DNA of 64,000 nucleotides from Caprella mutica. Taxonomy: Eukaryota; Arthropoda; Malacostraca; Amphipoda; Caprellidae. Below the pieces are notes generated by a model. It ran no database searches, was not told where the DNA came from, and saw only the letters and a list, made by a program, of their open reading frames with translations. The stretch spans positions 1 through 64,000 of the forward strand of contig CANNZV010002338.1 in NCBI GenBank assembly GCA_947561585.1. Reading direction: 5' to 3'. The position numbers and the translations under genes are program-made. This document shows, one piece after another, positions 44,673-55,871 of this stretch. How positions within the stretch are numbered: position 1 is the stretch's first letter; the number at the start of each line of letters is the position of its first letter.

Positions 44673-46470
44673 GCCAAAAATTAAATTTACATCCTCGACT
44701 CTATACCCGCCATATTTAACCTAAAGGTATCAATTCGACTCATTCCCTCTCCGCGTTTTCGAGTAAACAAACAAATCCGAATCACGCCTCGTTTCTCAGG
44801 GGCCGGCAACAGGTAGGGCTTGATTTGCGCATCGATATCCTGATTAGCATTTCAATTTGTTCATCGGATTGAACTAATGAATCGACTGATAGCAGTGTGT
44901 GATGGAGAGCCAAATATGCTTTCTGATTCCATTTGAACTGATCCAGGCAGAATAATATAAGATTTACCGTAATAAACTGTAATGTTTGGTATCTCATGTC
45001 TTATTTCATTATTAATTTTGTAAATTAATTACGAAATTTGATTATTCAGTTATGAAATGAAAGGAAAATTAAAAAGGAAAAAATTATTTGTTTTTATACA
45101 ATAGCATATAATTTATGAAATATAAGGTACAAGAATGCCTTTTTTCATATGAAATAATGGATTATTTCTATTTTCCTAAAAACTCCAAATTTTGACATTA
45201 TGTTCTATTTTAGGAATTAATATTTCAAAATAATAAGCATTAAAATTAAAGTTAATATCAATGTAAATATTATTATATCATCATAATACCAATATTATTA
45301 ATCTATAAGAAGATGGCTACAACAACTTTTAAACAAAAATTGCAACATTTCTAAATAATATAAGGGTGCATAAATTTTGTTTGTATAAAAAATCTGTTCA
45401 TAATTATAATTATATTTTATGTAATCAAGGGGTCCCACTTTAGTAGAATTAAAAAAATAGATTTTGAGATGAATCATTTAAAGGGAAACGTTGCAGGACT
45501 CAGACACTCACAGTATTCGGACATTTGGTGTTGAGACATAGAATATCAAAAAGGCCGTATTGTTTAACATTTAATAGCACACACTTTTCTAAAACTGTGA
45601 GTGTTCGATCGATACGTTGCACTAATTCAAAAAGTATATTGTAAAAAAAAAAATATTGCAATTTAATTTGAAGTAGAATCATTCTTAATTTCAATTAATA
45701 TATTGAATAATTATTTCATTCTCTTTATTTAAATTTTAATTTAGCGAAATAAATTATTTTTGATAAAATTATTTCCCAATTCAATATCTTTTTTTTTAAT
45801 AGGAATGAATTTCATACAGATACGAGTACTAAAACAAGTACCTATAATATAATTATGATATACATTGAATATATTTTTCTAAACTTGATATAATACTTTA
45901 GATATGAGCGATAACATGATAGCACACGGTAATAGAGTATTTACCCTACCATGAAACAATCTTTCAATCGTGCGCTTATTTTCGCCATCCCAGCCATGGT
46001 ATCAGTTTGTGATAAATGAACTGTAAATTATATAATGAAAAACGGGACAAAAAGTTGCAAGCGATTTTTCAGCGTTCGTCAACAAGGAGATTGATGGAGT
46101 GTTTTGAACAGTCACGCCTGATCTCACGAATAATGATCCGTGATTTTTTCTACCCTCAGCTAGATTGACATTGTGTCTTCACCAATAAATATAACTTTCT
46201 TGACTGAAATTATTCGCATAAATTGATATTTTCATGAAAATTAATTTGTTAAATAGTTATTGATTTATTTAAACTTTAATCTCCAATGTGGAGAATATAA
46301 ATTACAGTTTCAGATAAAGTATCCGCGATCACCACTTACCGAGTACTGCGGTTGCCCGGTAGGTATTGATTGGTTACCCTATCTCTTGCGTCATCTGAGT
46401 TTTTTTTTTTTATTATAATTGCCTATTCATTTGTTTTGAATATAACTGATAAGAAAATGTTAAGAAATGA
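44673..46470. other. Long stretch without a supported gene
   Basis: 44690-44990 is of more balanced composition, with an open minus frame (44782-44997) of unrecognised sequence. The remainder is AT-rich. A patch at about 45950-46150 and another at 46320-46380 (CGAGTACTGCGGTTGCCCGG) have no open frame support. Confidence 0.35.
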
Positions 46471-47369
46471 CCATATATGGCAGCAATGTGAGCATAGCCA
46501 TATATAGCAGCAATGTGAGCATAGCCATATTTAGCAGCAATGTGAGCACATAGCCATATATAGCAGCAATGTGAGCATAGCCATATATAGCAGCAATGTG
46601 AGCACATAGCCATATATGGCATCAATGTGAGCATAGCCATATATAGCAGCAATGTGAGCATAGCCATATATGGCAGCAATGTGAGCACATAGCCATATAT
46701 GGCAGCAATGTGAGCATAGCCATATATAGCAGCAATGTGAGCACATAGCCATATATAGCAGCAATGTGAGCACATAGCCATATATGGCAGCAATGTGAGC
46801 ATAGCCATATTTAGCAGCAATGTGAGCACATAGCCATATATAGCAGCAATGTGAGCACATAGCCATATATGGCAGCAATGTGAGCATATAGCCATATATA
46901 GCAGCAATGTGAGCACATAGCCATATATGGCAGCAATGTGAGCATAGCCATATATACCAGCAATGTGAGCATAGCCATATATGGCAGCAATGTGAGCACA
47001 TAGCAATATATGGCAGCAATGTGAGCATATAGCCATATATAGCAGCAATGTGAGCATAGCCATATATAGCAGCAATATGAGCACATAGCCATATATGGCA
47101 GCAATATGAACATAGCCATATATAGCAGCAATATGAGCACATAGCCATATATAGCAGCAATGTGAGCATAGCCATATATAGCAGCAATATGAGCACATAG
47201 CCATATATAGCAGCAATATGAGCACATAGCCATATATAGCAGCAATATGAGAACATAGCCATATATAGCAGCAATATGAGCACATAGCCATACATGGCAG
47301 CAATGTGAGCATATAGCTATATATGGCAGCAATGTGATCATGTAGCCATATATGGCAACAATGTGACCA
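46471..47369 (+). repeat. 27/29-bp minisatellite, about 32 copies
   Basis: Unit AGCCATATATAGCAGCAATG plus TGAGCAT (27) or TGAGCACAT (29). The two lengths and the TAGCAGC/TGGCAGC variants are interspersed. Because the lengths keep shifting phase without creating stops, minus-strand frames of up to 336 codons appear. They translate as repeats of HIAAIYGYV-type sequence and are not genes. Confidence 0.95.
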
Positions 47370-47507
47370 GTTCATCATTATGCACAGTCCCGTGTCATCT
47401 GACAATGCCGATATTGATGGCATCCAATGTCATGGGCCATCAAAACAGTAACGCTGACGCAGCAAATCTTTGACTTAGGGTATGGAACAAACGTACAGAG
47501 TGTGCTA

Positions 47508-48498
47508 TATCAGTGTATGCATACATACAGTGTATGAATACATACAGTGTATGAATACATACAGTGTATGAATACATACAGTGTATGAATACATTCAGTG
47601 TATGAATACATACAGTGTATGAATACATACAGTGTATGAATACATACAGTGTATGAATACATACAGTGTATGAATACATACAGTGTATGAATACATACAG
47701 TGTATGAATACATACAGTGTATGAATACATTCAGTGTATGAATACATACAGTGTATGAATACATACAGTGTATGAATACATTCAGTGTATGAATACATAC
47801 AGTGTATGAATACATTCAGTGTATGAATACATACAGTGTATGAATACATACAGTGTATGAATATATGCAGTGTATGAATATATGCAGTGTATGAATACAT
47901 ACAGTGTATGAATACATACAGTGTATGAATACATACAGTGTATGAATACATACAGTGTATGCATACTTACAGTGTATGAATACTTACAGTGTATGAATAC
48001 ATACAGTGTATGAATACATACAGTGTATGAATACATACAGTGTATGAATACATACAGTGTATGAATACATACAGTGTATGAATACATTCAGTGTATTCAT
48101 ACATTCAGTGTATTCATACATACAGTGTATGAATACATTCAGTGTATGAATACATTCAGTGTATTCATACATTCAGTGTATTCATACATTCAGTGTATTC
48201 ATACATTCAGTGTATTCATACATTCAGTGTATTCATACATTCAGTGTATTCATACATTCAGTGTATTCATACATTCAGTGTATTCATACATTCAGTGTAT
48301 TCATACATTCAGTGTATGCATACATTCAGTGTATTCATACATTCAGTGTATTCATACATTCAGTGTATTCATACATTCAGTGTATGCATACATTCAGTGT
48401 ATTCATACATTCAGTGTATTCATACATTCAGTGTATTCATACATTCAGTGTATTCATACATTCAGTGTATGCATACATTCAGTGTATTCATACATTCG
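47508..48498. repeat. 17-bp minisatellite with an internal unit switch, about 58 copies
   Basis: From 47508 to about 48090 the unit is CAGTGTATGAATACATA. From about 48165 to 48498 it is CAGTGTATTCATACATT. The change equals inversion of the inner GTATGAATAC to GTATTCATAC. Between 48090 and 48165 both kinds interleave. Frames over 100 codons lie on the minus strand left of the switch and on the plus strand right of it, and are artefacts. Confidence 0.95.
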
Positions 48499-48954
48499 GC
48501 ATATTCAAATATTTCATGTAAGAGTTATTTTAAATATTCGGAAACTTATTTGAAACAATGAAAATATAACTATTGTAATTACAAATTAGTTATAATTAAA
48601 CGAAAATCTGTGTTATTAATTATATATAAAATAATACTAGCCATTTAAAAGTATCAAATTTTATATATTTCTAACGAAAATTAATAGCGCAAAGTAAGTT
48701 ATTCGGTATTCGTTACCTACATTGGTTGTATTCAGAAAATCTACTTTTTACATAATATTTTGTGCTTGAAAGTTAATACATTTCAATGATAATAACTCAA
48801 ATTCATTTAAAGTTAGTGACATTGATAAGAAATTGATATATTTAAAAATTAAACTAAGTTAAAAATACATATGACAGCTTGTAAATTTTGTAAGAAGCTC
48901 TTGCGTTAAACTAATTTTACAATGTGTGCGATGTGGCAATAGGCATACCCTGCT
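48499..48954. other. AT-rich stretch, no supported gene
   Basis: No repeat or open frame of note. Confidence 0.4.
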
Positions 48955-49040
48955 CTTGTGACGTCTCACAATTATGACAATCGAATAAGTGTGGGACATG
49001 TCTCGCTTTTATTTCTCCTAGTATAGAAAATATTTAGGAT
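48955..49040 (+). repeat. Short dispersed repeat, copy 2
   Basis: Match to 2707-2795: GTGACGTCTCACAATTATGA, AATAAGTGTGGGACATGT, CTAGTATAG. Confidence 0.55.
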
Positions 49041-49812
49041 TCATTTATTATTTTTGCAGGCCAATTTTTGCTAAGCTGTTTTCGCCATAACTTAGGTAGG
49101 CAGTTTTGATGAGGATTAAAAATAATGTTATGGTAAGTAATATACGTTGCTTGCCATTAAATTATTTTTAATCTATGCTACATGCATATGATAAAACGAA
49201 AATAGATTTAATGAAAATAACCTACCGAATTAATTACCATAGTCACTCATTAAAATATTTTCTATACCAAGAGAAACGGAAGCAAGTCATAAAATTTAGA
49301 CTTATGATCTCGAGATTGTTTCACATTTTCAAGATCCCAAAAATGCGCAGCTCACTTTCGAGATTGTGCAAAATCGCTAAATTGTGCGTAATATATATAT
49401 ACATATGATCGGGTATTCCAGTATTCGAATTCCAATTCCAGTATGCAACGTAATTTTGGTTTATATAATCAATAGGTAACATTAGGTAACAAATTAACAG
49501 TTTTTGCGTACGAAAAGGAAAATTAATTCCAAATTAAATTCCTACAGAATAATGCTCTATAATTTTATTATAAGTTTTAGAAAAGTAAAATATGTAAACC
49601 TCAACTGTTAACAATCAGAAGAAATTGCGAGACTCTGCTTTCTCTCTGAAATTAATCCTATGTTGTTGATTTTTGCTGTTATGTTAGCGACAGGGAATTT
49701 TTGGTCGAAATCAGCATAGCAATGTATTCCGCAGCACGAACGACCTCAATGGAACAACTTGGCCAAAAGTTAGGGCTGGTAAATTGACTGAAGTGTAACG
49801 ATGTTCGGCCAC
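49041..49812. other. AT-rich stretch, no supported gene
   Basis: An open frame at 49175-49408 (basic, RLMISRLFHIFKIPKMRSS) has no family I recognise. Confidence 0.3.
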
Positions 49813-50055
49813 TCACTCCTCTGAATCCTGGTGATGTTTATTATGCAGTTTTCGACTGAACATTTCTGCATGCAAATTTTGATAGAGTAATATATTTCGA
49901 CCGAATATGAAGTAAGGATTCAATTTGATCTTACGTAGCTTAACCTGACGTTTAAATTTCCTCTGAGCTACCATATATCCATTTGATAATGATATTTTCT
50001 CCAATTTTCTATAATCTGGAGTTCTAGATGAAGAGTTATACAGTCGTCTACCTTC
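49813..50055 (-). CDS. Candidate minus-strand terminal exon
   Basis: The minus frame opens after a TAA at 50056-50058 and runs 80 codons to TGA at 49813. It includes NSSSRTPDYRKLEKISLSNG and ends HNKHHQDSEE. The lysine/arginine-rich middle (RKFKRQVKLRKIKLN) and low repetition look protein-like. There is no ATG at its start, so it would be a 3' exon. AG dinucleotides near 50055 could serve as acceptors, but the pyrimidine tract is weak. Family not recognised; length within chance. Confidence 0.18.
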   Translation of the reverse strand, partial: EGRRLYNSSSRTPDYRKLEKISLSNGYMVAQRKFKRQVKLRKIKLNPYFIFGRNILLYQNLHAEMFSRKLHNKHHQDSEE

Positions 50056-50099
50056 TTATATACATTATTTCGAATGATAAAAGTTAATTTTATTCAAAT

Positions 50100-50200
50100 T
50101 TGTCGTCGTGTACCCAGACCAATTTTGAAGTATCTACAAGCAGTACAACTAGTAAAGATTCTCAATGCGAAACTTGTAGACCGTGAAAAAATCATTACTG
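50100..50200 (+). repeat. Short dispersed repeat sharing GTCGTCG..TACCCAGACCAAT, copy 2
   Basis: TTGTCGTCGTGTACCCAGAC, then ACAACTAGTAAAGATT and GTGAAAAAATCATTAC, match 6046-6150. Confidence 0.5.
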
Positions 50201-50362
50201 GTGGACTTTTCTTTTACTGTACATACAGTAAAATTTGTATTTGAATCCATTTTGATTTCGCAAGCAGGTCACAATATTCTTTGAATAACGATGACTCAGC
50301 AAATTTAAATCAAGGCACTCAGGCTCATCAAATAAAATGACTCGATTTGGAAAGTGTCTTAC

Positions 50363-50438
50363 CAGGTCTGTTTTCAGTCCGGATTTTTCTGATAGACCTC
50401 GGAGATTTCTATTTAAATTCATTACTTCATTTTCTATA
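50363..50438 (-). CDS. Candidate 76-nt internal exon, minus strand
   Basis: On the minus strand an acceptor-like GTTTTTTATTGATTAG precedes the segment and a strong donor-like CTGGTAAGAC follows it. The enclosed frame reads IENEVMNLNRNLRGLSEKSG and then LKTDL. It lies upstream, on the same strand, of the candidate terminal exon at 49813-50055, but the phase (0 at the donor) does not join neatly to any AG there. A linking exon would be needed. Weak. Confidence 0.15.
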
Positions 50439-50754
50439 CTAATCAATAAAAAACATATATCTCAATGTGAATAATTAAAATAGCAAGAGTCAATATTATA
50501 GGTATTCCATTATAAAACTATTCCAGTCATTTCAATATGAAGATATCTATTCCTTTTCTATTATTTTATTATATATCTTGTAATTGTTTCTCACATTTAA
50601 TTAACATTCCTCGAGCTTTTAAAAGAGAAGTGGACTGTCTGCGAACAATTACTCACATCAAAGTGAAAATTTAGTAAACTTAACCATTCACTGTGTGATT
50701 ATACTTTTTATTATTATTATTAATAATACTTTTTATTATTACAGAATATACAAT

Positions 50755-51070
50755 TACAGTAAAACTCCTGAGTTATGAATTTCTTCGTTATGAAGCACTC
50801 GAGTATTGTAGGACCTGAGTTATGAATTTTTTTTTCTCTCTCTTTTTTTTCTTTTTTTTAAAAAGACAATATTTTTCCATCTAAAACAAGAAATGAACCT
50901 GAGTTATGAAGTATTTTCTATGTTTAAGTTATAGAAAACGATATAAATCAGAAATTTGGACCTAGTTATACCTCAAAGACCATAGTTTTCTCTAAGATTT
51001 TAATCATGGAAAACTATCAGTGGCCCTGAGTTATGAAGTAACCAATGCTTTATAACTCAGGAGTTTCAAT
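50755..51070. mobile_element. Family C (pogo-like) MITE, both ends present
   Basis: TACAGTAAAACTCCTGAGTT on the left and TATAACTCAGGAGTTTCAAT on the right. Subterminal ACCTGAGTTATGAA is repeated several times. An internal hairpin CCATAGTTTTCTC..GGAAAACTATC is shared with the other copies. A poly-T/poly-A tract (50830-50865) is specific to this copy. Confidence 0.85.
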
Positions 51071-51920
51071 ATAACATCAAATCTTAATAACGATAAAAGT
51101 TTTCAAAACAATCGGAAAGAAAAAGTGATTTTCACACCTTTAGAAAAATTCAGACTGGCAGATGAGGGTGAAAAAAAAAATTCAATTATATAAAATAAGG
51201 AGAACAAACAATTGGATTTTCTAAATGACTTGAGTTTATTTTATTTTTTGACGCAAATTTAACAGTCCAGGTTTTGATGCACGTCTCATCTCGCGGCTGA
51301 GTTCTTGCGAAGAATTAACCGGAAGCTACTTTGCATTCTATACAGAGGTTCGCTTCCGGAGACTGAAAAATGTCCGTCCGAAAACAATTTGGGTGTATCT
51401 TTCTAGATTCTTTGAGAATACCCATTGGGGGGAACCTAAATGTTCATCCATGGGGGAGAGTCTGGCTAATACATAATCTTTACAAATGCGAAGAATTTAC
51501 AGAATGGATTTTTTTTGGAAATGTTCGATTGTACCATAATAGATGTATAACCAATAATATTTAATATTTTACCAATAACTCGGTGAAAAAATGTTTGCTA
51601 TACTAGCAATGTTTTTACTATCATTTTTTACGTAACTGGCTTTGATAATATATTTCAATCCTGATTCAAGTTATGCTTTTAACAATTCAACATGATATAA
51701 TATAATTTATTATATACTATATATAACACATAGGAAGGATCGTATATAGCGTTCTATAATTCAAACTTTATTAAATCCCTTATCATTTTTTCGAATTTAA
51801 TTCGGTTTACGAGAATTTTCAGGTTATCTCTGATGAAAATATCATATATATATTTAAATTTTTTATCATTTAACAATTTTGACTCCCATGTAAATCATGA
51901 ATAAATATCCAAATAAAAAT
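51071..51920. other. Stretch without a supported gene
   Basis: 51290-51550 is of more balanced composition. It has ACCGGAAGC..GCTTCCGG as a loose inverse pair and an ATG frame of 64 codons (51370-51564; contains PIGGNLNVHPWGRVWLIHNL) with no recognised family. The rest is AT-rich. Confidence 0.25.
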
Positions 51921-52130
51921 AGGATAAATTACGAGTTATCGGTCAGTTTCACATCTCCGGTCATATAAGAAAAAACGATGTTATAATAATTGTTAGTTTC
52001 TTTTTATTTTAATTGGTATCCATTATACCTGTAGGTATCATGGATACCAACTAAAATAACAATTATAATATCGTTTTTTCTTATATGATCGCAGATGTGA
52101 AACTGACCGATAACTCGTAATTAACCCTAG
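51921..52130. mobile_element. Family A MITE with 34-bp core
   Basis: AGGATAAATTACGAGTTATC to GATAACTCGTAATTAACCCT. Arms ATCTCCGGTCATATAAGAAA pair with the right side. The core GGTATCCATTATACCTGTAG and its mirror are at 52015-52048. Confidence 0.88.
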
Positions 52131-52948
52131 ACATAAATAGCAGTTTCAGAGTTAAAATTTAGAACTATGATGAAGCCGGAGAATGGCAAGCTGTGTTACG
52201 TTCATTTAATTACGGACCGCAGTGTTACCGTGCCACCCGCAAACTTGTTACAAAGAGACAGATTTACGGGCTATTTCTGTCGGGAAATTCAATAAAAGAA
52301 CGATTAAGGAAATTATTTTCTGTGGATGCGACACAACAGAGTTTTAATTACTAGAAAAAAAAGGAAAGTTTGTTTTGGTGGGGAACTCTTCCAGTCTGAC
52401 ATTTTTTGATGCTTTAGTTGAAAAATGATACAATTTTGTTGAAAGACAAGAATTACTGGATTAATTATGTATCTTAATAATGGTAAAGTTATGGTGGGGC
52501 CAAAGAAGATTAAGGGTTTATCTTCGATGACCCTACTATAACTAAACGTCTCTCTGGTTTCAAATATGCTAATTGTCGAATTTTTCAATAAATTAAATTA
52601 GTTGTTAAGCTAATTTCTTAGTGAAAATTTAATAGAAAACGTCATTTATTTGAACTCAAAATTTCATTGCTTCATTTATATACTTTAATAAGAGCCGCGT
52701 CCGTCTGTCTGTCTGTCCGTGTGTCACAAAATGGGTTAAACAGACATTCTATTAACAGCGCTTCATAACGTTGGTGTAAATTTATAAAAATCAAAGAAAC
52801 TGTAATAATTGAAAATAAAACTAATAATTTGCTGCAGAATCATTGATATGGGTTACACTAAAATTAATAATTGAAATTATAATAATTTGACCCTTGGGAG
52901 TAAAAAATATTATTTTGTTGAATTATATACATTATACATAATGTTTAT
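52131..52948. other. Stretch without a supported gene
   Basis: 52150-52270 is of more balanced composition. A short GTCTGTCTGTCTGTCCGTGT microsatellite is at about 52701-52725. An open frame at 52313-52588 (-) has no recognised motif. Confidence 0.3.
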
Positions 52949-53965
52949 ATACAGTATGGGCCACAAAAATGTTTCCTCTTTTTCAAATATTTATAAATAG
53001 TTAACCGATAGACGAAAAAACTGTATCCTTGGTCTCTTTTCACCGCCTCTTATTGTACTATTAATCAGTAAAAACAATTTTGAACTGATGGACATAGTTT
53101 AAGAACAGGTAAGCAAAGAGTGAAGGTGATTATTTTTGTCATTGCGCAAAGGTTATTCTTAGAGCTAACTTTGTGATTTTACTCACTAAAAGGCAGTGAA
53201 TAAAGGGAAAAATATTATAATGGTAGACATTTTAATACAGGGTGCTTACACTTCTTCCTTAGAAACTATTTGGAAATAGAACAACTTCAGTGACATTTTG
53301 ATCTCATTTAAGTTCTTATTATGAATATTCATTCTTCGTTTGTTCATTGCATGGTTAAGGCCCACTACACACTTGCATTTTTAACACCGCGGAAAAAACT
53401 CTTCTTAAAATGTCTTTAAACTTACGTTGTTTTAACGCTGATGGAAAAATCACATCATATTTTTACTTCAACGATAGAAAAACGCATGTGTGAACACATT
53501 TTAAGAAGAGCTTTTTTCAGCGCTGTTAAAAATGCAAGTGTGAAGCGAGCTTTAACCATGCAATGAACAATTGAAGAATGAATTTTCAGAGTGAAAACTT
53601 CAATGAGATCAAAATGTCACTGAAGTTGTTCTATTTCCAAATAGTTTCCAAGGAAGAAGTGTAAGCACCCTGTATTAAAATGTCTACAAATTATTTTTTT
53701 TCCCCTTTTTTTATTCACTGCCTTTTAGTAAGTAAAATCACAGAGTTAGCTCTAAGAATAACCTTCGCGCAATGACAAAAATAATCACCCTCACTCTTTG
53801 CTTACCTGTTCTTAAACTATGTCCATCAGTTCAGAAATGTTTTGACCAGTTAATAGTACAATAAAAGGCGGAGAAAAAGAGACCAAGATACAGTTTTTTC
53901 GGTCATTGGTTAACGATTTACAAGTATTTGAAAAAGCGGAAACATTTTTGTGGCCCATACTGTAT
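52949..53965. mobile_element. 1-kb composite of three concentric palindromes
   Basis: The outer ends are ACAGTATGGGCCACAAAAAT (52951) and its exact inverse (to 53964), bordered by TA. The middle pair TACAGGGTGCTTACACTTCT lies at 53236 and its inverse ends at 53675. The inner pair TTAAGGCCC..ACACTTGCATTTTTAACA lies at 53355 and 53556. All three share a midpoint near 53456. Each arm is about 460 bp, closely matched throughout, with a loop of about 75 bp. The outer end resembles Tc1-like termini; the inner pair is family F. No coding capacity. Confidence 0.9.
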
Positions 53966-54321
53966 GTATGCATTTGAATATAAACCTAAACTCATTATAT
54001 CAATGGAACCCTCACTGAATGAACAACAGGTACTGTACAAGTAACAAATACATCGTATGCTAAAATACTGGACACTAAAATACCCTGTATTGATCCTATA
54101 CAAGTTTTATAAACACTATTACTATAAACACCAGATCAATAAGATAATATTACAGATACCTAACTGATCATTCTATCACCCCTCACTATAAACTCTCAAT
54201 AACAATTAAGCTTCACAAACTCTGCAAACCTTATCTAAGCTTCAAGTTAAATTATCCTCTCATCACGAAGCTTGAGCTCATTGTTCTATTGAAGTCAGTC
54301 TTCGTATGCGCAGATTGGGAC
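53966..54321. other. AT-rich stretch, no supported gene
   Basis: A minus frame at 53918-54103 begins inside the palindrome and is not credible. The rest is plain sequence. Confidence 0.4.
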
Positions 54322-54450
54322 TAGGGTAAGTTCTTAATTATCGGACAGGTCCACATTTTCGGACACGTAAGAAAAAAATATATGCTAATTTTATTTTATT
54401 TGGTATCCATGATACCTTCAGGTATCGTGGATTCCAAATTTTGTTACTGT
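54322..54450 (+). mobile_element. Half of a family A MITE
   Basis: TAGGGTAAGTTCTTAATTAT, then GGTCCACATTTTCGGACACG and the core at 54402-54435 (GGTATCCATGATACCTTCAG and mirror). The right arm is absent, so the element is truncated just past its centre. Confidence 0.75.
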
Positions 54451-54752
54451 AATTAAAAGCACCGTACAGACAATTTATGTTTTACTAATGGCGCTTTCTC
54501 TTTTCATTGCCAATCATTTGGCTAAGTTAGAACTGATAATGTTAATCATATTAACTACTTTGAACTTTCATTAATATAATTATAGATTATAATCTAATTC
54601 TCACGAAAGATTTTAAATAATTCAAAGCCTCAAATTTACAAAAAATCTTGAAAGAAAGTTAATTGATTTTACAATGTTTAAAATGAACAGCATTTAATAT
54701 TTTATTTCATATCTGGAATATTCCTGATCACGTTATTGTAGAATAATCCATA
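54451..54752. other. AT-rich stretch, no supported gene
   Basis: Nothing seen. Confidence 0.4.
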
Positions 54753-55292
54753 TACAGTAAAACTCCTGAGTTATAAATTTATTTGTTATATAGCACTCAA
54801 GTAAAGAAGGACCTGAGTTATGAAATGCACCTGAGTTATAAATTTATTTGTTATAAAGCACTCGAGTTATGAAGGACCTGAGTTATGAAATGCACCTGAG
54901 TTATAAAGTATTTTCGATGCTTAAATTATAGAAAACGATATTCGTCATGAATTTCGTGCTAGTTATCCCTTAAAGACCATAGTTTTCTCCAAGATTTTAA
55001 CCATAGAAAACTATCAGTGTCCCTGAGTTATGAAGTGGCTCTGAATTATGAAGGAACAAATACTTCATAACTAGGGTTGTGACAATATGTGTTTAAAATT
55101 AAAGATTTTAAGAATATCATAGACGAAACGAAATATTATGGTATCGAATACTATATACCGCTGGTTTAGTACCATTCAATACTCTTTAATTGAATCAGTC
55201 TATAATATTTTCAGGATCTATAATTTTAATCGCATATTGTCACTACCCTATTCATAACTCAGGTGTTATGAATAACAACTCAGGAGACTGTG
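54753..55292. mobile_element. Family C MITE split by a nested family D MITE
   Basis: Left end TACAGTAAAACTCCTGAGTT; right end AACAACTCAGGAGACTGTGT. The GCACCTGAGTTATAAATTTA segment is duplicated in tandem near the left end. The right portion is interrupted after ACTTCATAACTA by the element at 55073-55250 and resumes with TTCATAACTCAGG. Confidence 0.85.
55073..55250. mobile_element. Family D MITE nested in a family C MITE
   Basis: AGGGTTGTGACAATATG to ATATTGTCACTACCCT. TA is present at both junctions, consistent with a TA target duplication, though 2 bp is weak evidence. Interior matches 39627-39799 and 40418-40586. Confidence 0.85.
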
Positions 55293-55488
55293 TATAATTT
55301 TTCCTTACCAGAAAAAAGGGAACACTTTTTCATTAATTATAGGATAGCATAAAAAAATCAACTTTGGGACAAAGTATATTTACCAGATGTGAAACAAACA
55401 CGGGATGAAAAAATAAAAAACATAAAATTATAAAAAAAAACATTGAAATAGGTTCATTTAAATATATAACTTGTGGAGAGAACATTTT

Positions 55489-55643
55489 AGGGTAAGTTAC
55501 GAATTATCGGTCAGTACGACATCTTCGTTCATATAAAAAAAATATGAAAATTATTAGATAGCACTGCGTACTAATAATAATTTGTATATAGTTTTTTCTT
55601 ATATGACCGAAGATGTAGTACTGACCGATAATTCGTAAACTTC
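55489..55643. mobile_element. Family A MITE, short form
   Basis: AGGGTAAGTTACGAATTATC to GATAATTCGTAAACTTCC. Centre TTAGATAGCACTGCGTACTA matches the 56612 copy directly and the 38147 copy in inverse. Confidence 0.85.
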
Positions 55644-55708
55644 CAAGATGAAAATATTTTATTTATACTTTCTACATATATTTATTATAATTATTGGAAT
55701 GTAGGTAC

Positions 55709-55871
55709 CTGATCTGCGTTTTGGATTAATTAATTGATTAATAATACGGTGTATATTACTCTTAGATTTTTCTATGATGCTTGATTCAAAGATTGACTTT
55801 TCATCCATGTGATGGGACAAAATGAGACGTTTTACACAGAGAGATACTAGTTTCCGAGTAGCAGGTGTCAT
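55709..55871 (-). CDS. Candidate first coding exon, minus strand
   Basis: On the minus strand the ATG at 55871 sits in CTCGCCGCCATGACACC, an excellent Kozak-type context. The frame reads MTPATRKLVSLCVKRLILSH and continues for 54 codons in all (later part EKSKSNIHRIINQLINPKRR). It meets a donor-like ATCAGGTACCTAC at 55709/55708, ending in phase 1. Past that point the frame becomes Ile-rich and AT-driven, which supports the boundary. Family not recognised. No downstream exon was identified. Chance cannot be excluded. Confidence 0.25.

Noticed and set aside
46413..47423. Open frames of 336, 254 and 176 codons on the minus strand
   Set aside because: They coincide with the 27/29-bp array and translate as the array unit in all three frames; no unique protein sequence remains outside the ends.
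47440..48561. Many overlapping open frames of 60-159 codons on both strands
   Set aside because: All are translations of the 17-bp satellite.
52697..52725. GTCTGTCTGTCCGTGT run as a functional element
   Set aside because: A short tetranucleotide microsatellite, common in insect DNA.
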